Assembly: GCA_905250025.1 (NCBI GenBank)
Contig: CAJNOJ010000102.1
Coordinates: forward strand, 124,001-188,000
Length of the DNA: 64,000 nt
Origin: Adineta ricciae
Lineage: Eukaryota; Rotifera; Eurotatoria; Adinetida; Adinetidae
Reading direction: 5' to 3'
Shown here: positions 11,889 through 22,894 of the stretch, in pieces
Numbering within the stretch: position 1 is the first letter of the stretch
How the letters are laid out: the number at the start of each line of letters is the position of its first letter
Made by a program: the position numbers and the translations under genes
The notes under the pieces: model-generated
What the model was told of the DNA's origin: nothing
The model's input: the letters and a program-made list of their open reading frames with translations, nothing else
The model's database searches: none

Positions 11889-13500
11889 TTACAACATCAA
11901 TAGAGCTATGAAAACAAATATCAGCGTTAATATTAGACAAGATGTGATCATAAATCGAATGAATCCAATCGTCTCAAGGTGATAAACTGGAATTTGTTCA
12001 ATTTGACGCAAAGAGTTATTCACTCGATACGTATATCGAGTTGCCATTAATGCAACAATCATATTTGGTGCATTGCCAAGTAAAGTACACGCGCCCATGA
12101 GAACTGAGCCAGCTGATATTGCACGCATTGTGATAATTGCATCACTTTCGTGTTTAGTAAAGAGAGTGCTAAGAAAACCATTGGAATTCGATTGATCAAC
12201 GGTGATATTATAGCGCCCGGCAGCACTCGCAGCGAAGCTAATGTAGACTGGTGCATTGTCCAGAAGTGCAGCAAAGATTCCCGAGAAGAAAAACAGTAAC
12301 TAAATAGGATAAGAGATTATTTTGTTTTGCGTTCGATAAAGGACGTACTTTTGGTCCCAGCTGAAGATTTATGTTTGATAGAATCGTAATCGGTGCTGAC
12401 ATTGTGAAAAACAGTCCAACGAAAATTACGATAACTTCGGCAACGGGTTCGACACGTGTCGGATAATTTCTTTGCCACCATTGTCCCAACGACTGATTCG
12501 TCCAAACCGCGTCAAAACAAATACACACAATTGTAATGATCAGTAAGATCAACTCTTGAACATATTCCGACCATTTCGATGGAATATCAAAACCTTTGAA
12601 CAAAACAGTACCGATAATCAATATTAAAAACACACCATGGTAAAGCCCATGCCATTGAATTGGTAATGCTGATGAAAGATCATATTTCTCTTCGCAAGAT
12701 GTTAACTTATACTGCTGGGCTTTTGGAATACGCTTCGCTTTGCGATATGTCCACGCATTGAATAAATCGATCAATCCGAATACAACTAAAATATATCCAT
12801 TTGCTACGAGGAAAACTTTGTAAAGATGTTGAAATGTGAATCCAAATTTCACGCCATTGGTGTAACCCATGTATAAGGGAGGATCACCGAGCGGACTGAG
12901 AACTCCAGCGCAGTTTCCAATTAGCATGATGAAGAATATGATTAGAAATCGTTGAGTGTTCAAATGATTTAATCGTGACGAATTTTGAGAAAGAAATGAA
13001 GGAAAAAGAAGAACACTGGCTGCCAGAGTGCCGATCAGATTACATAAGATTTTTGCTCACAATCCAAAGTAGACTTGAGAACTTCGTGGAGGACGATATC
13101 TTCGTCGATGGAAGTTTCACCAACGGTAGACCAGTACATGTGATAAAGAGCGAAAAAAGTAATGCAAATAATGATATAAAGCTATGAAAACTAAATGTGA
13201 ACATATTCCATGCTGTAGAAGCAGATAATGAGAACAAATAAATGTAATAAGCGATTGATAGGCTTAAACCAATCAGAAATCTTTTCCAAGTTGAATTCCA
13301 TAAATAATACCGGTGCCATTTTTCAGATGTGTGACGAGTATAAACTTAAAGAAGAACGGTTTCCAAGAAGGAAAAACTTGTAATGAAAAAACATAACATA
13401 CTTGGCTGAAAAAATGGTAAGAATATAATGGCAAGAAGAAGCACAACGAAAAAGACAATTGACCAAATCGCTGGTTGCTCCGGTTTTTCTGTAGTCTTTT
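11889..13500 (-). CDS. Bacterial-type Na+/H+ antiporter (CitMHS-like), frameshifted
   Basis: The clear part comprises exons 13050-12349 and 12299-11889, separated by a 49-nt intron (GTACGT...TTTAG). Signature motifs of the bacterial sodium:proton antiporter / putative citrate transporter family are present: LSPLGDPPLYMGY, a half-membrane loop FAALLDNAPVYISF, and AISAGSVLMGA followed by LGNAPNMIV. Upstream the protein continues in another frame through LLWIVSK to GTLAASVLLFP. The shift falls in an A5 run (plus-strand T5 at 13050-13054): with four A the frame would be continuous, so this is either a true disabling indel or a sequence error. Farther upstream VFFVVLLLAIIFLPFF (13395-13455) fits the N-terminal helix, but the first exons are unresolved. 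The family is bacterial, which suggests horizontal transfer followed by intron gain. Confidence 0.7.
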
Positions 13501-13829
13501 ATGTTATATTTGTTCCTCCGATAGAACGCGAGCAAGCAGTACGATTAGTTGTTAGATGAGTTCAGCCATGTGAGCAAGAACTGGTGTGCGCTTGTGTCGC
13601 TCTCGATGGGAAAGAATAGAAAAGGAGAAAACTGCTAGCAACAATGATAATTCTTTTGTAAACAAGAAACGATCGTTCTGAGAGAATTGTTTTTCTACCG
13701 CAAATAGACCGAGAAAAATTACGCGATCTGTTATGCTGATAATGATATGAGTTATTACTAGAGAAAAATTTTAATAATAGTACGAAGTTAAAGGCACTGC
13801 AAGTAACCTTGCGTATGCTATTGGAATAA
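13501..13829. other. Intergenic, no gene seen
   Basis: Spacer upstream of the antiporter. The antiporter's first exon or promoter may lie here, but none could be fixed. Confidence 0.4.
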
Positions 13830-14300
13830 AAAGACTTCGCTGAAACATTTATCGATATTTAATATGGGAATATACGTTCATCAGTTATCCTTGCCTTTTA
13901 TCTTCGTCTCAATCTACCAAAACACAGATTTAAACCTTCTCTTCAAGTATTGTCAATGTTGTTTTCGATTGAAACGTTTTTGTGTAGACTTCTTTTACGT
14001 TTCACAAATCCTTCAACATTTCAGTCATTTTATCCTTTTCCACATCCTTGCTCAAATTGTACACCAATGATTTTAACGGCGGAACTTCTTCATCATAGTT
14101 TCCTAGTTCAAAAAGTGCGCTAGGTCGTGTTTCAGAGTAGCATTGACTACTTTCAAACAGTATTCATTACTGATTATCCAAAAGATAAACTTGTGCAAAG
14201 ATTTCTTTCCAAGAACACCATCAAGTTCGTTTTGATCAGTGTGTTCCAGCAACAATAGCAGTTAATGTAGTCGATCACTCGCCACTTATGTATTACTGTT
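13830..14300 (-). pseudogene. Decayed duplicate of the FKBP8-like gene
   Basis: The plus-strand text of this stretch matches the antisense of the FKBP8-like gene next door, in the same order: the C-terminal anchor region (13840-13920 vs about 14890-14990), then the TPR-coding part (13955-14210 vs 15120-15415), then an internal deletion, then a piece matching about 16090-16146 (14217-14275). Many small indels and substitutions destroy the frame. The local deletion joins sequence from the last TPR exon to the N-terminal exon. It is a truncated tandem copy, not a functional gene. Confidence 0.75.
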
Positions 14301-14896
14301 CATAGACTTCTCTTGACTGTGTTGAATTGTAATCTGTAATCTTTTAGAAGACGTTTTTGATTTCTTTACAGAAGATTCATCATAAAATAACTTAGCGGAA
14401 TAATAAAATTAAAAACATCAATGTTTGATGTCCCTTTATTTCCACTCGTCGAGTTTTACATGAATGCATTCGTATATACAGAGACATCAATTACAACGAT
14501 GTCATAAACTAATAATCATTGGCGTGTATCCCGATCTATTTTAATGCAATAGTTTGAATTGTCATAAGTGCCGTATGAGCAACATATCAAAGTATGAATT
14601 TCACTTTTTTTACAATGCTAAATATTGTATGCTTGTTATTTAAAACCCGATACTTGAGAAAGAAAAGTAGATAGATTAGTTCACAAGTTATACAGCAACG
14701 ATACGAAATCGAATTTTACTTTCATTAATGTAGAAATAATCCATTTCTACATATGCGCTGTCATTCGGACAACAGTTGAATGTTTATTCCTAGGTGTATT
14801 TTGATATGAAAAATCGAAAACAACATGGATGATTCGAGTTAAGATTGAAAGACACATAACATCGGGAGAAGCAGAAAAAAGACTTCACCAAAGCGT
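14301..14896. other. Spacer between FKBP8 copies
   Basis: About 600 AT-rich bases with no supported exon. Part may be remnant 3' flank of the decayed copy. Confidence 0.4.
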
Positions 14897-16735
14897 TTAT
14901 CGATATTTAATGATCGCACCAAGACCCACCGCAGCTACGACAGCACTACCCATTGCGACATACGTCCACCAATTATTGTTACTTTTTGTCTTCGTCGCAA
15001 CCTATCCAATACGAAATCATTTCTTTGCCTGTGGAAAATCAAATAAATCTATACCTTTTCGACAGGTTTTTTTGGCGATTTCTTTTCTTCAAGTACGGCT
15101 GCTGTTGTTGTTGAGGATGGGGTTTTTGATTGAAACATTTTCGTGTAGATTTCTTTTTCATTCTTTTTGTATTTTGCCAATTTCGTTTCACAAATCTTCA
15201 ACATTTCTGTCACTTTATCCTTCTCCACATCTTTACTCGGGTTCTGTAACAGTGATCTTAACGGCGGAACTGCTTCATCATAGTTTCCTAGTTCAAACAA
15301 AGCTTTTCCGTGTCGAAACAGTGCTTTGACATTTTTCGAGTCGTGTTTCAGAACAGCATTGACCGCTTCCAAACATTGTTCATACTGATTATTCAAAAGA
15401 TAAACTTGTGCAAGATTATTCTGCACTTGAACAAATCGTTCAATTATGGTTGCAGATTGAATTTCTTCTTCTTCTAGTAGTGGATTCTGTTCGATGTCTA
15501 AGAATTTCAATGCATTGCGGTAAGATTGAAGAGCGGACGCGTAATCCTTTCGACGATAACAGAAGTTTCCTCGTTGACGTTTTTTATCACTAAAATGCAG
15601 TTGTAAAGAAAAGTTGGATGAAATAGATGGAACAAACCTCCATTGAAGTCTTTCGTTTATTGGCAATGTCGAGATATCGGGTGCATCTTTCCAATCAATA
15701 AGCTCTAATTCAATTCTCATTCGATAAGGACTTGTTGATGTGACTGGCGGAATTTGTTTTTCTTCACAACCATTTTCACCATAGCAATGACGAACATCAG
15801 AATCAATTAATGCATGTTCACCACGATCCATTAATTGAATGACAATATCAATAGCTGGTAAGATTTCATATTCAGCAATAAAGAAACTTTCGTTAGTGAC
15901 CGTTTCGATCAAACGAGAATCTTTGGTCAGATCATCGACTAAATATAATTTATATGAGACTGTCGCAAGAGTATTGCGAAGTGGGCGAGTATCAATAGTT
16001 CCTGGTGTGATTGTCTAAACAAAGGATGACTCAGTGTTTTTAGTGATTAGCACTTCGTTTTTGTGTTTACTTGTTTTAGTAGAGAGCTGTTTCCGAGAAC
16101 ATCATCAGGTTCGTTTTGATCAAGTGTTTCTGTAGCAATATCAGGTAATGAGGTTGATAATTCATTGGCTGTATGTTCTGATTTAGCAGACAAAGCGTTA
16201 GTTTCAGTTTGTGTTACTGGAATTTCTTCCTCAGTAGACTCATGTTGAGCGCTAAAAGAAAGATTTTTGGTAATAAGACAACGGTTATGAAGATTAATTA
16301 CTTGTTTTCATCGGAATCTTCATGATGGTTCGATATTTCTTCTTCATGAATATTAGTGGATGTTTGAGAAGAGGGCTGCTCAAGCAGGTCTGATGAAGAA
16401 GATGTTTCCAGTGGTTCGATGTGAGATGAAGTTGTTGGGTGTTGACTATTGGGTATCATTTTTTCAATATAATGTGAATGTGATACTTGGTGATCGGTAG
16501 GTTCTATTGGATGAATCGTTGTGGAACACGAATAATTATGATTGTCGTAAAATTCGTTTGTAACAGGTTGAATATGGAAATGATTGTTATAGTTATTCAA
16601 TGAAGACTCTGGTTGTGATGCTCGTTGTATCTGTTGATAGAATGAAGATGGATGAAATGGAGGTGACTCAGGGTTTAATTTGGAAATAAATGATCGTTTT
16701 TGATAAGAGTAACCAATCGAAAGCTCGTCGGTCAT
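14897..16735 (-). CDS. FKBP8: FKBP8 (FKBP38)-like tail-anchored immunophilin
   Basis: Five exons, 16735-16302, 16251-16071, 16014-15638, 15589-15055 and 15001-14897, with introns of 48-56 nt, give 543 residues. The N-terminal 200 residues are disordered (Ser/His/Gln-rich, then acidic). A degenerate FKBP domain follows (DIVIQLMDRGEHALI, RHCYGENG, IPP), as in FKBP8, whose peptidyl-prolyl isomerase activity needs Ca2+/calmodulin in mammals. Then come TPR repeats (GNFCYRRKDYASALQSYRNAL; NNLAQVYLLNNQYEQCLEAVN; VKALFRHGKALFELGNYDEAV) and a C-terminal helix (WWTYVAMGSAVVAAVGLGAII) ending IKYR, a tail anchor for the mitochondrial outer membrane or ER. In animals FKBP8 recruits Bcl-2 and takes part in mitophagy. 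It is longer than the human protein because of the N-terminal extension. Confidence 0.85.
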
Positions 16736-17990
16736 GCTTCAAGCAAAGCAAAATAGAAATGTCGAGTATGTAATTGATTTGTGTGATAAAATACGGATTC
16801 TCTTTCTAGACCAATCATAGGAAAGTGCTATTCAGATATACATAAATGGTAATTCTAATCTGATATCAATGAATTTGATTCTCATATAAATAAATAAACA
16901 TTATAAACTAATATTGGGCTTCATCTGTGTGCATAAAGACAATTCTATTGAATTTGCATGAAGAAACTAACCGATTGCAGTTACCAGGATTTAAATGTCA
17001 TTTCTTATGTGAATCTCGAATGAGAGTTGGAAATATTGTGCTTTTTATATCTCAATAAATATAAGCATCACATCGGAAAACCAATTATTCTGAAAAATCG
17101 ATAGCAAGACGAGAGTATAGGTAAATCATGAATTATTGAAAAGGCACTTTTCTTTGCTCAGTTTTCATATTATAGCACAGGTTCTCATTATCAGCAGAGC
17201 GGAATTAGATGTTCACGAAAGCGGTTTCTCATTGCTCTTCCTTTACCTTAAATAGAAATATTTCAATCAGATCTGAAGGAGCGAACATTCGTTTTTAACA
17301 GAGTTGATAGATAAAAAAACTTGTCGATCACATTGCAAATAAGAACAGAAGTGCTGACGGTAATATTTATACGACGTTAATGAAATTAACTGAAAATTGA
17401 AATACAAAAATCGCAATTACCACATCAAACGAACTCCATCTATTTGGAACAAATGATGTGATTGGTTACATGCGTGGATCAATGACATTGTATTGTAATG
17501 TGTTGTTTTTCCTTTTTCTCGTTTCTAGACTGTTCATTGTAGGCAACGATGGTCTTGGGAATGGCAGCGAAAACAGGGTCCAGATTATTCACTGTAGGAT
17601 TATTTTAATTGAGCTTTCATTCTTCATCGATTCTGTTCATTGTTCTAGCGACATGACTTAACCAATTCAACTGTGAAGAAAGAACGTTTTTCATTTAGTG
17701 CTGCTGTTCTTATGTCCATCATTGGAGTCGGTGTTTCTCTATTTAGTACCAATCAGCTATTACTTGCTTCATCATCAACAACAAGATCGATACTTTCAAA
17801 ATCGAAATGAACTTCATTTCAAATAGTCTTGTTCTATCTGGTTGTCCTTCCTTTCGTTTTTTCTAAACCTCTAGTTGAATTAAATGAGAAAACACATTTG
17901 TTTAGTAAATATACAACCGGACATAAATAAATAAATTGCTTAATATCCATATGATTGTCTTTATGTTCCGGTTTGTTTTTTGTAGACAAT
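16736..17990. other. Intergenic between divergent genes
   Basis: About 1.25 kb between the FKBP8 start and the FYV7-like start. No coding exon was recognised. A pyrimidine tract ending TTTTTTGTAG at 17975-17985 just before the next gene could be a splice acceptor for a 5' UTR intron or a trans-spliced leader. Confidence 0.4.
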
Positions 17991-18323
17991 ATGAAGAAAA
18001 AAGGAGATTCGAAACCATTCGAAAGAAAATCACATAATCAAAAGATTCGCGATGCTCACATTCAGCGAAAACAAGAAAAAGAAGTCGCAAAAAAAGTAAT
18101 CGTTTATTTCGTTGTTCTTTTTTTGTTTCACACGGCTCTCGTTTTGTTAAAGGCGAAAGAAGAACATAAACAAGCGGTGAATGCTGCTATGGCTCGATAC
18201 AAAACCAATAAACAGCAACGTTCGAAGAAGCTAGTGAAGAAAACACGTCGTGGTCAACCCGTCATGGGGGAACAGATTGAATTGTTGTTGAACAAGATAC
18301 AAAAACAAAAACAAAAACAGTGA
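17991..18323 (+). CDS. FYV7/CCDC59-like rRNA-processing protein
   Basis: Exons 17991-18095 and 18153-18323 give 91 residues, very rich in Lys/Arg/Gln. The conserved C-terminal box RRGQPVMGEQIELLLNKIQ matches the Fyv7/TAP26 (CCDC59) family, in which yeast Fyv7 is a 40S/90S pre-ribosome processing factor. The 57-nt intron is a multiple of three and lacks stops, so unspliced reading inserts a false membrane helix; the GTAATC...TTAAAG boundaries and the lack of such a helix in the family support splicing. The start ATG is the first after an acceptor-like TTTTTTGTAG. Confidence 0.65.
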   Translation: MKKKGDSKPFERKSHNQKIRDAHIQRKQEKEVAKKVIVYFVVLFLFHTALVLLKAKEEHKQAVNAAMARYKTNKQQRSKKLVKKTRRGQPVMGEQIELLLNKIQKQKQKQ

Positions 18324-19767
18324 TTCGTTGTTTATTGTTTTGTTATGCATATAATATAATTAACGGAAGAACACAAACAAGTAGCTTTTCGTTTCATATG
18401 AAAAAGTCGCAATCAATGAAGGATTTAAATAGCAACATCTTTTATTGAACCTCTCGGATACGTGAGAGTTGGTTATAAAAGTTATAGATTGAGTGTGGAG
18501 AAAGAAAAACTTATGTCAAACCATTGATAACAATTTAGCTGATAAATTCAATTAGCTAAAATCATATTCACTGGTTGGCTTTCAGTATTTTCTTTCCCAT
18601 ATTATCGCAAAGTGACTAAAATGAATTCACTCATATATGCATACGATATCTCTCGAGATGAAAACGCTATTTGCGTTTACTTATTACACTGCACCAGCAA
18701 TTCACTAGATAACCAATTTTTTCATGCAGTAAGATCACCGAAAGGTAAATCTTCCTGACGTCGATTCTGTACAGCTAGTTTGACATCATTTATTTTGTTG
18801 ACACACTTTGTTACTCGGAATGAATGAAATTGTATTTTCCGTAGGCCGAAGCTTCAGCACACTTGTGTATGACACTATAAATATCAATATAGAATTTGGG
18901 AATTGAGGATAAGGAGGATCTTTTAGAAAGCTGTTACGACCAGAGAGATTTTTCTTTGGAATACTGCATAGTAAAATACGAAAGAAAGAAAATATTTCCC
19001 CATTAATTCTTTCGTTATAAATAGATTAATCGATTGTCTGACTAAAAATGTGCACTTTTTTAATAACCTTTAAGCGTATCAGTTTAAAGACTGATTATTT
19101 TATGATATCACGAAATAGTTGATACCTGAGAAACGAAGATTAGATAAATATCTGAGCGATAGGGACTGTCTGAGTACTTACATCGAGGAAATGTTTACGC
19201 AACAGAAGATCTGACTTCAGTTGGTAATTACAAAAGAATTCAAACAATGAAAATGACAACTGTCATAATTCTTTGATACAAATAAAATGCTCAATGTGTA
19301 AAAAAAACGTGAATCATCAGTTTTTTTACCCTATTTATATCCTATACACATTTTCTCTATGCCATCGACTACATTGACGACGTAATTACGCATGCTGCCT
19401 GAAATGTGATTCGGTTCTCTATACAAATTATCCTACTATGGTACCTGTTGAATGATGTACTTCATTGAGGCTGATCCATCTTCTAGCCACTATCCACATT
19501 ATGCGATACTTGATTCAGTCGGTCCTTTCGAAATTTTTGACTATGCACTATTGCTACGTGCATTTCTTCTGTGTTGGAAAAAACCCTATGGTTGTCATAA
19601 ACAAAAAACGACTATATGATTCAAAGGAACAATCACTCATGGCCGTGAATAATGTTTTGTGCTAATACAGTTTGTCTTTTCTGAGAGAAGATATTTGTAG
19701 TAAGCGATCATAACTGATGAACATCTATGTTTGTTTTTAGATAAATCATCAGCAAGCAATATTAATC
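18324..19767. other. Intergenic, no gene seen
   Basis: About 1.4 kb of AT-rich sequence with no supported exon, RNA or repeat unit. It presumably holds the promoter of the following ubiquitin-like gene. Confidence 0.45.
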
Positions 19768-21905
19768 ATGGCAACTGTTGGCGTCGTTTTACCGACATCA
19801 AGTTCGTTTGTCTACGAAGATTTAGTTTCTCAAGTGCAAACAATTCAAACTCAAATGATTGAAATGGAAAATTTTCTCGATAATCAATGGGAAAAAAACA
19901 AGAAAATGCAAAGTGAACTCAAATCGCGTTCTCTGACCTTCATCGATCCATATGGAAATCGAACGAAGATAAAATGTATGGATCATGAAACTATCAGTAA
20001 AACAATTAAAAAATACAGAAAAGAATATGTTCCCAAATACTTACAACCATGGATCAAAGTTGGTCTTTTAAATGAAAGTACTATTTCGCCCTTGAGCGAA
20101 TCTGCTTTAAAATCGTCTGTATCAAACTTCACAGCTAGCCATGAATTTGTTTCATATGGTGAAGTAACTGTATGGATGAGAATCCATGAGTCATTTCTAA
20201 CAAAAAAGGTTGTTATTAATGTATTATTATCGGACGACTTAGAGAAAATCAAAATGAGAGTTAAAGAACGCCGGCGATTTACAGATCTGGAATTAAAAAT
20301 GTCCACAGTAGAAGAAAATAAAACACCAAGCGAGAAGGATTGGACTGAAGGTACACCTCTAAAATCCAAGGATACAGTTATGTCAAGTCAACTGTATCTA
20401 CAAAACAGTATCATACTGGCAAAAGTCCACAACAAACAAGTATGACCATAACTGATAGAAGATTTCGCTCTATTTCTCTTTTTAAGACTCATTCAAGTGA
20501 CAAAGGGCAATTCTTGATATTTGTGAAAACTCTTACCGGACAAAGTATGACTCTTGAAGTTACTTCAAAGATGAAAGTTCAAGATTTGAAGAAATTAATT
20601 GAAGAAACAGATGGTATCTGCATTGATCAACAACGGATAATATTTATGGGAATACAACTAGAAGATGGTAGAGCACTAAGTGACTACAATGTCCAGAAAG
20701 AAAGTACGTTACATTTGGTATTGCGATTACGTGGTGGCATGTATCATTTTACCAGTGGTCGACAAGATTTCGAAGATTTGCCTGTTACCAGCTCTAATGC
20801 GATTAAAGAGGTGCTCGCATTCAAACTTAGCAGCATACACGACACCAAACAATTGTCGCCATCTGAGCTACAGAATTCACTTTTACAAGGAAAAGCTATT
20901 CTTTCATCTTTGTACCAAGAAATCAATGAAATCTATATTCCAGATAGTATTTCAAATTTGAGAAATATGATCTTGCCAGCACCTATCGATGATGCACAAG
21001 ATGATGAAAGTGAAGATGATGATGACGATGACGACTCTTCCAATCAACAATGACTAGCTTCCACACAAAAACAACTTCGAGTCTACCGATTATTAGAACG
21101 ACAAACTCTCAAACAACTCCTCATCAAAGAAGAACAACTCCGACTTGCACCACAAACACAACAACTACTCGCATCCATTCAAGATCGAACTGACATCGAC
21201 TGGATGGATGTCATTGCTCAACTTCAAACTACACTCGTCAAAGAAACTATCGGCGAAGATGCGACTGAAAACGAAATTCAACATGCTCTCACTATCTTCA
21301 GAAGTGCGCATCAGATCTATGCAGACGATCAAGAATTCCAAAATCTCTCTCTCTATGTTCGACATAATCGTGCACGACTAGGTCATCTCAAACTTGCTGA
21401 TCAAGCACCAGACGTACAACTACTAGACCTAAACAATCACTTTCATTCATTGTTATCTCATTGTCATTCTCCTCATCGACCTCTCTTGATCATTGCTGGC
21501 TCATACACATGACCGCCGTTTCGTGGAGTTGTACCACAACTCCATCAGCTCATGGATGCATACAAACATCGTGTTGATATGGTGACTGTTTATATCGAAG
21601 AAGCACATGCATCCGATGAATGGCCCATCGGTAGTCGAGTCTGTTATACTCAACCGAAGTGTGACGCCGATCGAATCGGTATTGCGCTGGATTTTATCAA
21701 AGCAACAGACTATCGAATACCTCTGTTGATTGATCCAGTATCCCTTGGCAATCCATTCAGCAAAGAATACAATCCATGGCCTATTCGATTCTATGTGGTG
21801 GATGGAAAGAAACGATTGAGCTACATAGCTGCACCGATTGCAGGATCATATCCACTGGAGTTGATTCGAAATGCACTGGATGAAGCAATTCAACAATCTC
21901 AATAG
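19768..21905 (+). CDS. Ubiquitin-like / deiodinase-like selenoprotein (copy 1)
   Basis: Exons 19768-20439 and 20487-21905 (47-nt intron). Translation to the first stop, UGA at 21051, gives 412 residues: a novel N-terminal domain ([27 protein letters not shown]) with a possible beta-grasp segment, then a clear ubiquitin-like domain ([14 protein letters not shown]...[10 protein letters not shown]) followed by [11 protein letters not shown], a helical region and an acidic tail ending SSNQQ. The same frame continues past UGA-CUA-G with no stop until UGA 21510-21512, and then to TAG 21903-21905. The distal half is iodothyronine-deiodinase-like: [15 protein letters not shown] at the catalytic selenocysteine position and [12 protein letters not shown], a deiodinase hallmark. 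Reading both UGAs gives 696 residues. A SECIS hairpin follows. It is likely a thiol/selenol oxidoreductase; substrate unknown. Confidence 0.8.
21051..21057 (+). promoter_or_regulatory. UGA-CUAG readthrough context (copy 1)
   Basis: The stop is CAA-CAA-UGA-CUA-G. UGA followed by CUA(G) is the established high-efficiency readthrough context of animal mRNAs. The frame beyond is open for 152 further codons up to the selenocysteine UGA. All three copies in the window keep it. Confidence 0.6.
21510..21512 (+). other. Selenocysteine UGA codon (copy 1)
   Basis: In-frame TGA inside GSYT-U-PPF, exactly where deiodinases carry the catalytic selenocysteine in GS(A/C)TUPPF. The frame is open on both sides (21204-21509 and 21513-21902) and codes for conserved family sequence beyond the codon. 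Confidence 0.85.
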
Positions 21906-21963
21906 TTCGTGTTTCTTTTTGTTCGATGTGAGAAATGATGATCGCATGTTATTGTGATGTGTA

Positions 21964-22038
21964 AAAGAAGTAGAATGATGTTTTTTGTCGAAAGTATATT
22001 TAGTGTACAGACAAGAGGCTGATATATGATATTCTTTT
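21964..22038 (+). promoter_or_regulatory. SECIS element (copy 1)
   Basis: It lies 58 nt after the TAG. The lower helix pairs AAAAGAA (21963-21969) with TTCTTTT (22032-22038). The core quartet is ATGA 21975-21978 against TGAT 22020-22023. Helix II is ten pairs, 21980-21989 with 22010-22019 (four G-U allowed). The apical loop opens with GAAAG at 21990-21994 (the AA motif), and GTA/TAC can form the extra mini-stem of a type II SECIS. Every diagnostic part is present in the right order and spacing. Confidence 0.8.
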
Positions 22039-22108
22039 GATATCTCAATGATACGAATGATCATTCTCTTATACTTTATGTTTATGTTTGTATTTTTCTT
22101 CTTCAATG

Positions 22109-22114
22109 AATAAA
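22109..22114 (+). terminator. Poly(A) signal of copy 1
   Basis: AATAAA about 70 nt after the SECIS hairpin in otherwise non-coding AT-rich DNA; a reasonable end for the selenoprotein mRNA. Confidence 0.4.
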
Positions 22115-22159
22115 CTCGAATTAGATACAACGTGAGTCTGTTCCCTTGTGATCAATTGA

Positions 22160-22894
22160 TAGATGAAACAAGTAGATGTGTCAATACTAATATCAGTGAA
22201 GAATCGACTGGTTAGAGCATTGGAATTTTCTAATACTATATGATTGACATACGTATACTGAAGTAACAGATCGTAGAATGTATTATTTCAAAACGAACTA
22301 ACACGCTAATATTGTAGTATATTGAGAAAAACCACATGTCGTATTAATATGGATTTGGTGAAGTACGGAGTCATCTGTCTGTTTTTACTACAAAGATCCT
22401 ATCTCAAATGTAAAATGGCGTATTTCCACAATACTCCCAGGGAGTCGCAAATTCGCCGTTCCTCGTTTGAAATAAAGCCTTTTTCCTGCTGAATATGTAA
22501 CAATTGCAGCTATTTTATGTTTGTATTAAAGCGTTCGTTTTGAACACATCCTGATATACTGACATAGTACGCAAGGCTGACGTTCGATAAATTGAAGTTT
22601 CATGATGCGCTAGCTACTGACATCTGTCGTGAGCTTTCGTCCTACTTCGATTTTTAATCGATTTCTAATCACTTTTAAAGATAAAAAATATAAATTATTT
22701 GAGACTTGTATAATAAATCACTCGGAAAAATAGAAGACTGTCATTGTTAATAGGATGATTCATATCTCATGACGGAACAGATGGTTCACCCAGTCGCATC
22801 GTGTTTCCTTGTTCTTTTATTATTTTCTCAACATGGCAGATAATTAATTTTTTTCCCTACTCTTTTTTGTTGTTATAAAATAATTCATTTCAAA
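22160..22894. other. Intergenic, no gene seen
   Basis: About 730 bases of AT-rich spacer. No exon, RNA gene or repeat was recognised. Confidence 0.45.

Noticed and set aside
18096..18152. Membrane helix within the FYV7-like protein
   Set aside because: The hydrophobic segment is encoded by a 57-nt GT-AG intron without stops; spliced protein matches the family.
21006..21057. Intron removing the first UGA of the ubiquitin-like/deiodinase gene (GTGAAG...ACTAG, 48 nt)
   Set aside because: No pyrimidine tract, the donor is absent in copy 3, and the Asp run varies by whole codons as coding sequence would. Not fully excluded.
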